Source of the DNA: CAVROP01 sp050012175
GTDB taxonomy: Bacteria; Acidobacteriota; Terriglobia; UBA7540
Assembly: GCA_050012175.1 (NCBI GenBank)
Contig: JBEKHR010000012.1
Span: 66,446-130,445 of the forward strand
Direction of reading: 5' to 3'
Length of the DNA stretch: 64,000 nucleotides
Shown: positions 35,704-44,728 of the stretch, piece by piece
How the letters are laid out: every line of letters begins with the position of its first letter
Numbering within the stretch: the first letter of the stretch is position 1
Position numbers and translations under genes: made by a program
Notes under the pieces: generated by a model
The model's input: only the letters and a program-made list of their open reading frames with translations
The model's database searches: none
What the model was told of the DNA's origin: nothing

Positions 35704-37047
35704 ATGAAGATACTGGTGATTGGTTCCGGAGGACGAGAGCACGCGCTGACTTGGAAGCTGCGCGAGAGTCCGCTCATGGATGAGATCTACTGCGCGCCGG
35801 GTAACGCCGGCATTGCGCAGGAGGCGGAGTGCCGACCCGTGGACGTCTCGAATCCCGCGCAGATCCTCGAACTGGCGAACGAGATCAAGGCTGACCTTAC
35901 GGTTGTCGGGCCGGAAGCTCCGCTGGTGGTGGGTGTGGTGGATGAGTTCGCGCGAGCCGGCCGGGTGATTGTCGGCCCCACCCAGGCGGCAGCCCGGCTC
36001 GAGGGCAGCAAGATTTTTTCCAAGCAGTTCATGCAACGGCACTCGATCCCGACCGCGCAGTTCAAGGTTGCCGAGAGTTTTGACCAGGCCGTCAAGGCTC
36101 TCATGGAATTTGGCTCCCCGGTGGTGATTAAAGCGGATGGATTAGCAGCGGGGAAAGGTGTGGTGATCGCTCACACGCGTGAAGAAGCTGAAAAGACTCT
36201 GGACCAGTTCATGCGCCGGCGGATCTTGGGTTCGGCGGGTGAGAGGGTTGTTTTGGAAGAAACGCTGGTGGGCGAAGAAGTCTCCTTTATTGTCCTTACC
36301 GATGGCCGCGCGATTTTGCCGCTGGTCCCGACCCAGGACCACAAGGCCGTCTTTGACGACGACCAGGGCCCCAACACCGGGGGCATGGGCGCTTACAGTG
36401 AGGATGCGATTCTGGATGAATCCCTCCGTGCCGACATCATCAGAGACATTGTTGCTCCTACCCTTGCCGGAATGGCGGCGGAGGGCACGCCTTACCAGGG
36501 CTTCCTCTATTGTGGCTTGATGCTCACCGCACAAGGGCCGAAGCTTCTGGAGTACAACGTGCGTATGGGCGACCCGGAGACTCAGCCCATCGTCATGCGC
36601 CTGCGCTCTGACATGGTGGAGCTGCTTATGGCATTGGGTGAGGGTCGTCTCGCGGCCCACGAACCCCATTGGAGCCCGAACCCTTCGGTGTGCGTGGTGC
36701 TTGCCTCCGAAGGTTACCCCGGTAAGCCGGAGGTCGGGAAGGTCATCAGCGGCATCGCTGGGGCTGAAACTCATGGCGGCGTCAAGGTGTTTCACGCGGG
36801 GACGAAGTTCCAGGACTTTCAATTGCTTTCCACAGGTGGGCGGGTGCTGGGGGTGACGGCGACGGCCGAAGATCTGCCTTCCGCCATCGCCTGCGCATAC
36901 ACGGCGGTCAGCAAGGTCAACTTCGCAGGAATGCATTACCGTCGCGACATCGGCGCGAAAGGTCTGAGGCGGCTTTCCCGTGACTCACGAACCAGCGTCT
37001 CCGGCGGGCGCACAGGAGAGGCGACGGTCCCGCGCGACGCAAGCTGA
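35704..37047 (+). CDS. purD: Phosphoribosylamine-glycine ligase PurD
   Basis: PurD (GAR synthetase) joins phosphoribosylamine to glycine with ATP in step two of purine synthesis. The 447-residue protein begins MKILVIGSGGREHALTWKL, has the ATP-grasp core (about residues 100-295) with KADGLAAGKGVVIA, EEVSFIVLTDG, QDHKAVFDDDQGPNTGGMGAYSE and EYNVRMGDPETQ, and the C-terminal domain VCVVLASEGYPG. The last 30 residues (after HYRRDIGAKGL) are a Ser/Arg-rich extension beyond the usual end. purE follows after 47 bp, so this is a purD-purE pair. Confidence 0.97.
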   Translation: MKILVIGSGGREHALTWKLRESPLMDEIYCAPGNAGIAQEAECRPVDVSNPAQILELANEIKADLTVVGPEAPLVVGVVDEFARAGRVIVGPTQAAARLEGSKIFSKQFMQRHSIPTAQFKVAESFDQAVKALMEFGSPVVIKADGLAAGKGVVIAHTREEAEKTLDQFMRRRILGSAGERVVLEETLVGEEVSFIVLTDGRAILPLVPTQDHKAVFDDDQGPNTGGMGAYSEDAILDESLRADIIRDIVAPTLAGMAAEGTPYQGFLYCGLMLTAQGPKLLEYNVRMGDPETQPIVMRLRSDMVELLMALGEGRLAAHEPHWSPNPSVCVVLASEGYPGKPEVGKVISGIAGAETHGGVKVFHAGTKFQDFQLLSTGGRVLGVTATAEDLPSAIACAYTAVSKVNFAGMHYRRDIGAKGLRRLSRDSRTSVSGGRTGEATVPRDAS

Positions 37048-37094
37048 CCTGAGATCTTCAACCCTCAAGAGGTGGCCGTTGGGGGAGGACTTGC

Positions 37095-37604
37095 ATGTCT
37101 GAGAAGCCATTAGTGGGTATCGTCATGGGCAGTGACACGGACTTGCCCATCATGACGGAAACCGCGCGCATGCTGAAGAAGTTCGGCGTGCCCTTTGAGA
37201 TTGAGATCACCTCCGCGCATCGCTCGCCGCTGCGCACTTCGGCGTATGCTCGGACGGCCATCCAGCGAGGCCTCAAGGTTATCATCGTGGGCGCCGGAGG
37301 AGCGTCTCATCTGGCGGGCGTGATCGCGGCAGAGACTACGCTGCCCGTCATCGGAGTTCCAATGGCCACCACCACGCTCGCAGGACTCGACGCGCTGCTC
37401 TCCACCGTGCAGATGCCCGCCGGAGTCCCCGTCGCTTGCACGGCCATCGGCAAACCGGGGGCCATCAACGCCGCCATATACGCCATTGAGATTATCGCCA
37501 CCTCGGATGCCGAACTCGCCCAGAAGCTCGGCTCCTACAAGGAAGAGCTGGCGCGCTCAGTCGCCGAGAAATCGGAGAAGGTCAAGCGCGAGTTTCAGGT
37601 TTAG
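37095..37604 (+). CDS. purE: 5-(carboxyamino)imidazole ribonucleotide mutase PurE
   Basis: PurE (class I) shifts the carboxylate of N5-CAIR to give CAIR in purine synthesis. The 169-residue protein shows VGIVMGSDTDLPIM, FEIEITSAHRSPLR with the catalytic His, VGAGGASHLAGVIAAETTLPVIGVP and the PAGVPVACTAIG loop. GGGAGGA lies six bases before the ATG. No purK partner is in the window. The short C-terminal helix (VAEKSEKVKREF) is slightly longer than in E. coli. Confidence 0.97.
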   Translation: MSEKPLVGIVMGSDTDLPIMTETARMLKKFGVPFEIEITSAHRSPLRTSAYARTAIQRGLKVIIVGAGGASHLAGVIAAETTLPVIGVPMATTTLAGLDALLSTVQMPAGVPVACTAIGKPGAINAAIYAIEIIATSDAELAQKLGSYKEELARSVAEKSEKVKREFQV

Positions 37605-37713
37605 ATCCAGTCAGGTTGCATACATCACAAAACGAAGTATTCGCCACCCGCGTGCACACCAAACCGCCGACTGGCTACCCGCTGTAATACGGGTTCAGTC
37701 GCCCGCTTGCGGT

Positions 37714-37929
37714 TCACCTTTGGTTTGGCTGACGAGCTTGAGCCTCCGCAGCCCCAGCGCGCCCTGCGCGGTACTCCTGCAAGCGCCTCTGTGCCTCCTC
37801 CGCCCAGAGACGTTGCGCCTCTTCCTCGTCCAACTCATCGAGGCTCGCCAGAAGCCTTTCTGCCAAGGCGGCGCGATCATCGAGATTCAGGCTTAGCGCA
37901 CTTCTCAGAACTTCGGCTAGGTCTTGCAT
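37714..37929 (-). CDS. Orphan addiction-module antitoxin-like protein (TIGR02574-like)
   Basis: This 71-residue acidic protein has the pattern EVLRSALSLNLDDRAALAERLLASLDELDEEEAQRLWAEEA in pieces, followed by RLQEYRAGRAGAA. This matches putative addiction-module components in which 'L..LS..ER..LAE.LL.SLD' is followed by 'W..E...R..EY..G'. The normal ending after the AG-rich segment (usually a short toxin-binding tail) reads QARQPNQR here and may reflect a frameshift or decay. No toxin gene adjoins it. ATG 37929 is preceded by GGGAGG. Confidence 0.65.
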   Translation of the reverse strand: MQDLAEVLRSALSLNLDDRAALAERLLASLDELDEEEAQRLWAEEAQRRLQEYRAGRAGAAEAQARQPNQR

Positions 37930-38050
37930 GTTGCCCTCCCCGTCCATTGTGCCCCGATCCCGAAGCAGGTAGCGGTCGCTGCGTTACTCCTCCTTTGCGT
38001 TGTTGGGACCTCTGTGTACAATAAAGGGTTCAGGCTCTCCCGGCACGGAA

Positions 38051-38734
38051 ATGTTCATTGGGCACATCGCAGTGGGGTTAGCGGCGAAGAGGGTAGCTCC
38101 CAGGACCTCATTAGGCACATTGGCTCTGGCCGTCGAATTCAGCGATCTGCTGCGGCCCATCTTTTTGCTCCTGGGGTGGGAACAGGTCCGAATCGTGCCG
38201 CGTATTACGGTGGTCACACCACTGGATTTTGTTTCCTATCCCATCTCGCACAGTCTCCTGGCTGATATAGGGTGGGCGTCACTGTTGGCAGGCCTCTACT
38301 TGATTCTCAAGCGCTACCCGAAAGGCGCTTTCGTGATCTGGGGTTGCGTGATGAGCCATTGGATTCTCGACGTTATTTCCCACCGGCCTGACATGCCGCT
38401 CTATCCCGGTGGGCGGGTCTTCATCGGCTTGGGCCTATGGAATTCGCTTCCTGCCACGCTGCTTATTGAAGGAGCGATGTTTGTTGCTGGTGTGGCGATC
38501 TATCTCAGGTGCACACGGGCAAAGGACAAGACCGGAGTCCTCTCCTTCTGGGCCTTGATAATCGTTTTCGTCATTTTCTACCTTGGGAACCTCTTTGGCC
38601 CACCGCCGCCCAGCCTGAGGGCGCTGAAGATCACGGCTCTTGGCGGTTGGCTGTTCGTCCCCTGGTTTTACTGGATTGATCGCCACCGGCCAGCCATCTC
38701 TATTGCGGAATCTGGTACAGACGCAGACCGGTAA
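38051..38734 (+). CDS. Multi-pass inner-membrane protein, permease-like
   Basis: This 227-residue protein begins MFIGHIAVGLAAKRVAPRTSLG and has about seven hydrophobic segments (for example SLLADIGWASLLAGLYLIL, FWALIIVFVIFYLGNLF). Conserved-looking polar motifs inside or next to membrane segments are FIGH, SYPISHSLL and MSHWILDVISHRPDMPLYPGG, whose histidines and aspartates could bind a metal, as in YdjM-like membrane hydrolases. It is annotated in related genomes only as a permease or hypothetical protein, to my knowledge. A TACAAT box at 38017-38022 may serve as its -10. ATG 38051 is chosen over 38000 because the conserved motif starts there. Confidence 0.7.
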   Translation: MFIGHIAVGLAAKRVAPRTSLGTLALAVEFSDLLRPIFLLLGWEQVRIVPRITVVTPLDFVSYPISHSLLADIGWASLLAGLYLILKRYPKGAFVIWGCVMSHWILDVISHRPDMPLYPGGRVFIGLGLWNSLPATLLIEGAMFVAGVAIYLRCTRAKDKTGVLSFWALIIVFVIFYLGNLFGPPPPSLRALKITALGGWLFVPWFYWIDRHRPAISIAESGTDADR

Positions 38735-39095
38735 GACGTGAGATGTGGGCAAAATCCTTATCGAGAGAGAAGACCGCCACGTTATGTTCCTGGGCAATTG
38801 CTGCCAGGAGCGAATCTATCGTAGTCAAGCTGATGCCACGCGAGCGTCCGAGTCGAAAGATGGAAGCGGCGGCGCGATAGGTGGATATGCCTTGGGGTTC
38901 CAGCACATCCCACATTGCCAGGAAGCGCTCCACTTCTTCGACATCGCGTGTAAGGCCCTGCAAGACCTCGCTCGCGATAATGCCGGTCAGGGCAATGGGC
39001 TCCGCGTCGGCAATCATCCGCCGCAGTTCGCCGCCCGCTGGGCCCGGCGAGGAACTGAGAAAATCAATCCAGACCGAACTATCCACCAGAGTCAA
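38700..39095 (-). CDS. vapC: VapC-type PIN-domain ribonuclease toxin
   Basis: This 131-residue PIN-domain protein has the acidic catalytic residues in place: LVDSSVWIDFL (first Asp), ALTGIIASEVLQGL (Glu), LTTIDSLLAAIAQEH (third Asp) and VFSLDKDFAHI (fourth Asp). VapC toxins cleave tRNA or rRNA sites. Its start overlaps the stop of the VapB gene by 4 bp. Its 3' end overlaps that of the convergent membrane-protein gene by 35 bp. Confidence 0.93.
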   Translation of the reverse strand: MTLVDSSVWIDFLSSSPGPAGGELRRMIADAEPIALTGIIASEVLQGLTRDVEEVERFLAMWDVLEPQGISTYRAAASIFRLGRSRGISLTTIDSLLAAIAQEHNVAVFSLDKDFAHISRLTGLRLYQIPQ

Positions 39096-39292
39096 ACGCG
39101 GGTCCTGCGCGCCGCCTTCAGGTCGCCTTCCCAGATGCCGCTGCCGTAATAGCGGAGCATCCCTTTCCGGCTCTCGGTTCGCACGAGGAGTTCCAGCGCC
39201 CGGTCCACAATGGCTCGCTTGGTGCTGAGTCTTGTGAGTTTGCGGGCCTTCTGGATCAGCGCGTCGTTGATTTCAATGTTGGTTCGGCTCAC
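39092..39292 (-). CDS. vapB: VapB-type antitoxin
   Basis: The 66-residue protein begins VSRTNIEINDALIQKARKLTRLSTKRAIVDRALELLVR, a ribbon-helix-helix DNA-binding domain typical of VapB proteins of the 'TnieiddeL...A' type, followed by a toxin-wrapping tail (GMLRYYGSGIWEGDL). I use GTG 39292 rather than the longer frame from 39310: a perfect TATAAT lies exactly 6 nt upstream, so the transcript would start at this codon. It is coupled to vapC by a 4-bp overlap and should autoregulate the operon. Confidence 0.88.
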   Translation of the reverse strand: MSRTNIEINDALIQKARKLTRLSTKRAIVDRALELLVRTESRKGMLRYYGSGIWEGDLKAARRTRV

Positions 39293-39298
39293 AATCGA

Positions 39299-39304
39299 AT
39301 TATA
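39299..39304 (-). promoter_or_regulatory. Perfect -10 box 6 nt before vapB
   Basis: TATAAT on the minus strand, then six bases (TCGATT), then the GTG start. The -35 is weak. Confidence 0.55.
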
Positions 39305-39375
39305 CACCAAAAACTGAATTCTCGGTGTATTGACCTGCTTGGCTGAGAGATCTACCTCTACACCGTGCGGGGGCT

Positions 39376-39405
39376 TTGAACATCGCGGCCCGATGCGAGT
39401 ATTAT
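39376..39405 (+). promoter_or_regulatory. Promoter of the PatZ-like gene
   Basis: TTGAAC (39376-39381) and TATTAT (39400-39405) are 18 nt apart, 57 nt before the ATG at 39463. Confidence 0.5.
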
Positions 39406-39462
39406 GGTTAGCGTCTTTCGATCTTTTATCTAAGTCATTTAGTCATATAGGAGACATTCGTA

Positions 39463-42210
39463 ATGAAACCAACTGCGATACCGAAATTCGAATCTGCCCA
39501 TGACATCCTGCATCGTCGCAAGCACCCGCTGGACGTTTTCTTTTCGCCGGAAGCGGTTGCGGTGATTGGCGCCACGGAGAATCCTGGCAGCGTCGGCCGT
39601 ACCACGTTTTGGAACCTGATCAGTAATCCTTTCGGAGGGACCGTCTTTCCGGTGAACCCCAAGCGGGCACAGGTTCTAGGAGTGAAAGCCTATCCCAATT
39701 TGCTCGAGATTCCGGAGCCAATCGATCTGGCTGTGATCGTCACTCCTGCCTCAACCGTATCGAGAGTCATGGACGATTGCGCTGCAGCGGGTGTGAAGGG
39801 CGTCATCATCATCTCCGCGGGGTTCAAGGAGCTGGGCCCGGAAGGCGCCAGACTGGAAAATGAGATTGTTGCCAAGGCACGGGCGGCCAAGATCCGCATC
39901 GTCGGCCCCAACTGTTTAGGCATCATGAGTCCCAACACCGGGCTCAATGCCACTTTCGCAAGCGCCATGGCTCGCCCCGGAAGCATCGGCTTCCTCAGCC
40001 AAAGCGGGGCCCTTTGTACTGCGGTTCTGGACTGGAGCTTCCGCGAAATGGTGGGCTTCAGTATTTTCAGCTCCATCGGCTCGATGGCGGATGTTGGCTG
40101 GGGCGACTTGATTGACTATCTCGGCGATGACCCGCGCACACGAAGCATCATCATCTATATGGAGACGATCGGCGACGCGCGCGCTTTCCTTTCGGCGGCG
40201 CGGGAAGTGGGGCTTTCCAAGCCCATCATTGTGATCAAGGCGGGTCGCAGTGCGGCAGCCGCCAAGGCCGCCGCCTCTCACACAGGTTCTCTGGCCGGAA
40301 GCGATGAAGTGCTGGATGCAGCTTTCCGGCGCACGGGCGTGTTGCGCGTGCAGAGTATCGGGGACCTATTCCACATGGCGGATGTGCTGGCCAAGCAGCC
40401 TCACCCCACGGGTCCGAGCCTTGCCATCCTCACCAACGCTGGGGGACCTGGAGTGCTGGCCACCGACTCGCTGATCGCAGAGGGCGGCGAGTTGGCGCAA
40501 TTGGCTCCGCAAACGATGGATTCCCTTAACGGCTTCCTTCCCAAGGAGTGGAGTCACAACAACCCCATCGATATCCTGGGGGATGCCACCCCGGAGCGAT
40601 ACGCTCGGGCGGTGGAGATTGTCGCGAAAGATCCCAGCACGAACGGCCTGCTCGCGGTTCTTACCCCGCAGTCTATGACTGACCCGACGCGGATTGCCGA
40701 GCAACTCAAGCCTTACGCCAAGCTGCAAGGGAAGCCCCTCCTAGCCAGTTGGATGGGCGGCGCTGAGGTGTCGGCCGGGATTGACATCCTGAATCGTGCT
40801 GGAATCCCCACTTTCGCATTTCCCGACACTGCCGCCAAGATCTTCCACTACATGTGGCAGTACAGTTACAACTTGCAGGGTCTGTACCAAACCCCGGTAC
40901 TGCCAGGTGACGTTAACGGCCTGGGCTCCGGCACGGCGGAAGCTGCAAAAATAATTGAGAACGTTCGCAACTCAGGACGGACCATCCTCACTGAAGTGGA
41001 ATCCAAGCGGCTTCTGAGTGCCTACGGTATTCCCACCGTCCCCACGGAGGTGGCCACGACTGCTGAAGAGGCCGTCAAACTCGCGGAGAAGTTCGGCTAC
41101 CCGGTGGTGCTCAAACTCTACTCTGAAACCATCACTCACAAGACTGACGTGGGCGGGGTGCATCTGAACCTGGGTGACCCTAAGGCCGTGCAGGATGCTT
41201 TCAACAGCATTCAGTGCTCGGTGACTGAGAAGGCCGGCGCAATGCACTTCCAGGGTGTGGCGGTTCAGCCCATGGTCCATTTGGATGGCTACGAGTTGAT
41301 CATCGGGAGCAGCCTGGATTCGCAGTTTGGCCCTGTATTGCTATTTGGAACCGGCGGGCAGTTGGTGGAAGTTTTCAAGGACAGCGCGCTGGCGCTTCCT
41401 CCGCTGAACACCACGCTGGCGCGTCGCATGATGGAACCGACGCGCATTTACCAAGCTCTCCAAGGGGTGCGCGGGCGCCAGCCGGTGGATATGGCCGCCC
41501 TCGAAAAGCTCATGGTTCAGTTCAGCTACCTGGTCGTGGAGCAACGCTGGATCAAGGAGATTGACATTAACCCACTCCTGGCTTCCTCCGAGCGGCTGGT
41601 CGCTCTGGACGCGCGTGTCGTCGTGCACGGGCCGGAGGTCACGGAAGACAAACTCCCCAAGCTCGCCATACGTCCGTACCCGTCGCAATACGTGGCCACT
41701 TTGACGATGAAGGATGGTACGAGGGCCACCATCCGGCCCATTCGGCCCGAAGACGAGCCGCTCATGGTCAAGTTCCACAACATGCTCTCCGAGCGTAGCG
41801 TGATGATGCGCTACACGCACCAGATCGCGCTCAGCGAGCGCGTCGCGCACGAGCGGCTGGTTCGTATCTGCTTTAATGATTACGACCGCGAACTGGCCTT
41901 GGTGGTGGATCACGAGGATCCTTACAGCGGCGAGCCGGAAATCATGGCAGTAGGCAGAATGACCAAGGTCCCCGGCACCGACGATGCGCAGGTTGCCATC
42001 CTGGTCGCCGATCCATTCCAGCGCCGCGGTCTTGGCGCAGAACTGTTACGCCACCTGATGGCTGTTGCCAAGCAGGAAAAAATCCGGCACTTGACGGTCG
42101 AATTCCTCATTGATAACTCTGTTACCCGGCGCATGTGCGAGAAGCTGGGCTTCCGCCTTGAAAAAGTTCCCGGTGAGGGCATGGTGAAGGCGGAGATGGC
42201 CATTCAATAA
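39463..42210 (+). CDS. ADP-forming acyl-CoA synthetase fused to GNAT acetyltransferase (PatZ/Pat-like)
   Basis: This 915-residue fusion has a CoA-binding domain (about residues 25-120: FFSPEAVAVIGATENPGSVG), succinyl-CoA-ligase-like domains with the phosphohistidine segment SHTGSLAGSDEVLDAAF (about H272), an ATP-grasp domain (about 490-705: LLSAYGIPTVPTE, KLYSETITHKTDVGGV) and a C-terminal GNAT domain (about 745-912: ATIRPIRPEDEPLM, VADPFQRRGLGAELLRHL). E. coli PatZ has this order but an inactive synthetase part. Here the His is kept, so acetate-CoA ligase activity is possible alongside protein lysine acetylation. mtnA follows after 2 bp. Confidence 0.93.
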   Translation: MKPTAIPKFESAHDILHRRKHPLDVFFSPEAVAVIGATENPGSVGRTTFWNLISNPFGGTVFPVNPKRAQVLGVKAYPNLLEIPEPIDLAVIVTPASTVSRVMDDCAAAGVKGVIIISAGFKELGPEGARLENEIVAKARAAKIRIVGPNCLGIMSPNTGLNATFASAMARPGSIGFLSQSGALCTAVLDWSFREMVGFSIFSSIGSMADVGWGDLIDYLGDDPRTRSIIIYMETIGDARAFLSAAREVGLSKPIIVIKAGRSAAAAKAAASHTGSLAGSDEVLDAAFRRTGVLRVQSIGDLFHMADVLAKQPHPTGPSLAILTNAGGPGVLATDSLIAEGGELAQLAPQTMDSLNGFLPKEWSHNNPIDILGDATPERYARAVEIVAKDPSTNGLLAVLTPQSMTDPTRIAEQLKPYAKLQGKPLLASWMGGAEVSAGIDILNRAGIPTFAFPDTAAKIFHYMWQYSYNLQGLYQTPVLPGDVNGLGSGTAEAAKIIENVRNSGRTILTEVESKRLLSAYGIPTVPTEVATTAEEAVKLAEKFGYPVVLKLYSETITHKTDVGGVHLNLGDPKAVQDAFNSIQCSVTEKAGAMHFQGVAVQPMVHLDGYELIIGSSLDSQFGPVLLFGTGGQLVEVFKDSALALPPLNTTLARRMMEPTRIYQALQGVRGRQPVDMAALEKLMVQFSYLVVEQRWIKEIDINPLLASSERLVALDARVVVHGPEVTEDKLPKLAIRPYPSQYVATLTMKDGTRATIRPIRPEDEPLMVKFHNMLSERSVMMRYTHQIALSERVAHERLVRICFNDYDRELALVVDHEDPYSGEPEIMAVGRMTKVPGTDDAQVAILVADPFQRRGLGAELLRHLMAVAKQEKIRHLTVEFLIDNSVTRRMCEKLGFRLEKVPGEGMVKAEMAIQ

Positions 42211-42212
42211 CA

Positions 42213-43265
42213 ATGTTCAAAACCATTGAGTGGACTGACGAAGGCGTGCGCATGATTGACCAGACGCGGCTGCCCGCGGAGGAAATCTACCGCACGTATC
42301 GCGATTATGGTGAAGTGGCGGAAGCCATTCGCTCCATGGTGATCCGCGGGGCGCCGGCCATCGGTGTGGCGGCGGCGATGGGCGTTGCCCTGGGGATTAA
42401 GAATTCCGGCGCCCGGACCATTCCTGCGCTACGCTCCGATTTTGACCGGATTGCTGAGACCCTTTCCAAGACGCGGCCCACCGCGGTCAATCTCTTTTGG
42501 GCCATCGCGAGAATGCGCAAGGTGTTTGAGGCTTCCCTCTCCTGTCACGATACCGATGCTCAGGTTGTGCAAGCGGTCAGGATCACCCTCGAGGAGGAAG
42601 CGAAGCGGATTCTTGCCGAAGATATCGCTACTAACCAAGCAATGGGGCGTCACGGCGCTCTCCTCCTGCCGGATTCGGGAACGGTCCTTACGCACTGCAA
42701 CGCGGGCGCGTTGGCCACAGGAGGATACGGCACGGCCCTGGGCGTGATCCGCGCTGCCGTATCACAAGGGAAGAACATCCAGGTGTTTGCCGACGAGACC
42801 CGGCCCTTCCTTCAGGGAGCGCGCCTGACAGCCTGGGAACTCGCCAAGGACGGTATCCCGGTGACTCTCATCACCGACAACATGGCGGGTCATTTCATGC
42901 AGCAGGGCCAGATTAAGGCCGTGATTGTGGGCGCGGACCGCATCGCGGCAAACGGTGACACTGCGAATAAGATCGGGACGTACAGCTTGGCCGTTCTCGC
43001 CCATGAGAACCACGTCCCCTTTTACGTTGCGGCTCCGCTTTCGACGATTGACAGAAGCCTGCCCAGCGGGGAGGGGATTCCTATCGAGGAACGGTCCTCG
43101 ACGGAGGTCACTCAGCTCGGCGGAGTGCAAATCGCACCCCTCTCAGTAACAGCGCGCCATCCGGCTTTTGACGTCACGCCGCACCGCTACATTACCGCCA
43201 TCATCACGGAGCGCGGGGTTGCCCGCGCCCCCTACTCGGAGAGCTTGCGCGCTCTGTTTGGGTAG
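42213..43265 (+). CDS. mtnA: S-methyl-5-thioribose-1-phosphate isomerase MtnA
   Basis: MtnA converts methylthioribose 1-phosphate to methylthioribulose 1-phosphate in methionine salvage. The 350-residue protein shows SMVIRGAPAIGVAAAMG, LTHCNAGALATGGYGTALGV with the catalytic Cys (about residue 162), and the GADRIAANGDTANKIGTYSLA motif with the catalytic Asp (about 240). The ending PAFDVTPHRYITAIITERG is typical. It begins 2 bp after the PatZ-like gene and is surely co-transcribed with it. No other methionine-salvage gene is visible nearby. A ribosome-binding site lies within the end of the upstream gene but is weak. Confidence 0.95.
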   Translation: MFKTIEWTDEGVRMIDQTRLPAEEIYRTYRDYGEVAEAIRSMVIRGAPAIGVAAAMGVALGIKNSGARTIPALRSDFDRIAETLSKTRPTAVNLFWAIARMRKVFEASLSCHDTDAQVVQAVRITLEEEAKRILAEDIATNQAMGRHGALLLPDSGTVLTHCNAGALATGGYGTALGVIRAAVSQGKNIQVFADETRPFLQGARLTAWELAKDGIPVTLITDNMAGHFMQQGQIKAVIVGADRIAANGDTANKIGTYSLAVLAHENHVPFYVAAPLSTIDRSLPSGEGIPIEERSSTEVTQLGGVQIAPLSVTARHPAFDVTPHRYITAIITERGVARAPYSESLRALFG

Positions 43266-43307
43266 GGGATTTACCAGGCCAGGCGACTTTGATCTGGTCC
43301 GTTCGTA

Positions 43308-43364
43308 GCAGGGGCACCTGCCCCGGTCCCGCGAGGCGGGACGGGTCTTGCCCGTGTCCCCTGC
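43308..43364. repeat. REP-like nested hairpin after mtnA
   Basis: Outer arms GCAGGGG (43308-43314) and CCCCTGC (43358-43364) enclose GTCCCGC (43326-43332) / GCGGGAC (43336-43342). A CTTCGCTGCGCTCAGGATGACAG-type dispersed motif follows near 43449-43472. The element lies between convergent genes and may end both transcripts. Confidence 0.75.
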
Positions 43365-43485
43365 CTCATGGCTTGGCCAATCCACGGAGGAGGGAACCTG
43401 TAGCGCTATTGGCCAACTTTATCGCGCGGCGCGAAGAAAAGCAGATCCTTCGCTGCGCTCAGGATGACAGCTTCAGACGCATGTG

Positions 43486-44616
43486 CTACGGGGTTGGCCT
43501 GCTCAGGATTTCCCGCAACATGCCAGGGATCTCAAAGACGGCCCGGTTGTTCATTGCTGCGGCGTTGCTACGGTAGCGGGCGAAATTGGCGGGATCAAGA
43601 AGCACCTCGACCGTTTGGGTGATTTGGCGAAAACTGCGCACCACTAGTCCCACCTGCTTCTCAAGGACCCACGCCGCATTGTAGCGTTCCTGGGGGAGGG
43701 TCCTGGCATTGCACTCCACAATTACAGGCAGTTTCATGGCCAGGGCTTCGCTGATGCTGCCGGGACCAGGCTTGCCAATGAAGAAGTCAGAGAGGTGCAT
43801 GTAGTAGGGAACTTCCGTCGTAAAGCTTTCAACGTGTTTCCGTCCCTGGATTCCTCGCAGTTCTGCGGCCAGCCGTTCATTGTGGCCGCAAATGAGAATC
43901 AATTGAAGGTCCAGTTTGGAGGCTCCGAGCTTCCTGGCGATTTCCACCATGACGCTGGAGCCTTGTCCGCCAAACATTACCAGACCGGTGGCCAAATCGG
44001 GATCCAGGCCCAGGCGCTGCCGTTCGGCAGCGCGGTCCGCGGTGATCGGCTGGAAGAATTTGGGGTGGAGAATCATTCCCGAGGTCTGGTAAATCTGGTC
44101 TTTGCGAAGACCCAAAGAGCAGGCTTGCGCGGCCGCGCGCTCGGAGCCGCAGATATAAAACTGCTCCTGCCGCTCGAGCCAGAAGTGGGGAGGGTAATCG
44201 GCCAGATCCGTCAAGATTGTTACAAACGGCGTCGTGGGCGTAATCCGCCGCAGGCTCTCAAAGATGGCTCGGTTGAAATGCGGGACAAGGGAGACGACCA
44301 GGGCGGGCTGGCTCTTCCGCCAGTACGCCTCCAGCAGGCGTACTTGATCTTGATGGTAGAGTCGGATGGCGGCCTGCAGCACACGCAATCCAAATCCCGG
44401 CCCCCAAGTCCAGCCCTTTTTCAGCAACCAATTGTAGAGGTCTTGTAAACGGAGACCGGTAAGCTTGAGAACGGGGTCGATGCAATCGAGTAGCTCCTGG
44501 AGGTTCATCAGGTGGATGTTCCATTGGAGCTGTTGCTCGGTGACGATGCGGAGGGCAGTTGCTGCGGCGCGATGCCCGCCTCCAGCGTCAAAATAGACGA
44601 ACTCAACTCTTCCCAT
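43486..44616 (-). CDS. MGDG-synthase-like glycosyltransferase (GT28)
   Basis: The 376-residue protein begins MGRVEFVYFDAGGGHRAAATAL, the nucleotide-sugar glycosyltransferase GT-B start with the GGGHR loop found in monogalactosyldiacylglycerol synthases and processive diacylglycerol glucosyltransferases. The C-terminal GT28-type half includes FGGQGSSVMVEIARKL and DFFIGKPGPGSISEALAMKLPVIVE, the donor-binding motif, and the ERYNAAWVLEKQVG helix. It is expected to add sugar to diacylglycerol-type lipids at the inner membrane. ATG 44616 is preferred because family homology begins there; the longer frame to 44709 is possible. It diverges from a PHP-PAP2 gene pair, which hints at lipid or phosphate metabolism. 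Confidence 0.85.
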   Translation of the reverse strand: MGRVEFVYFDAGGGHRAAATALRIVTEQQLQWNIHLMNLQELLDCIDPVLKLTGLRLQDLYNWLLKKGWTWGPGFGLRVLQAAIRLYHQDQVRLLEAYWRKSQPALVVSLVPHFNRAIFESLRRITPTTPFVTILTDLADYPPHFWLERQEQFYICGSERAAAQACSLGLRKDQIYQTSGMILHPKFFQPITADRAAERQRLGLDPDLATGLVMFGGQGSSVMVEIARKLGASKLDLQLILICGHNERLAAELRGIQGRKHVESFTTEVPYYMHLSDFFIGKPGPGSISEALAMKLPVIVECNARTLPQERYNAAWVLEKQVGLVVRSFRQITQTVEVLLDPANFARYRSNAAAMNNRAVFEIPGMLREILSRPTP

Positions 44617-44728
44617 CTGCACGCATTCTCGCATAGCCCTAAGAGTATAAAGAAGCCAAAAGTATACCTTTAACCAACTCTTCATGTCCAAGCTACTGAT
44701 TTGTAACATATGAAACGCAATCTAGAAT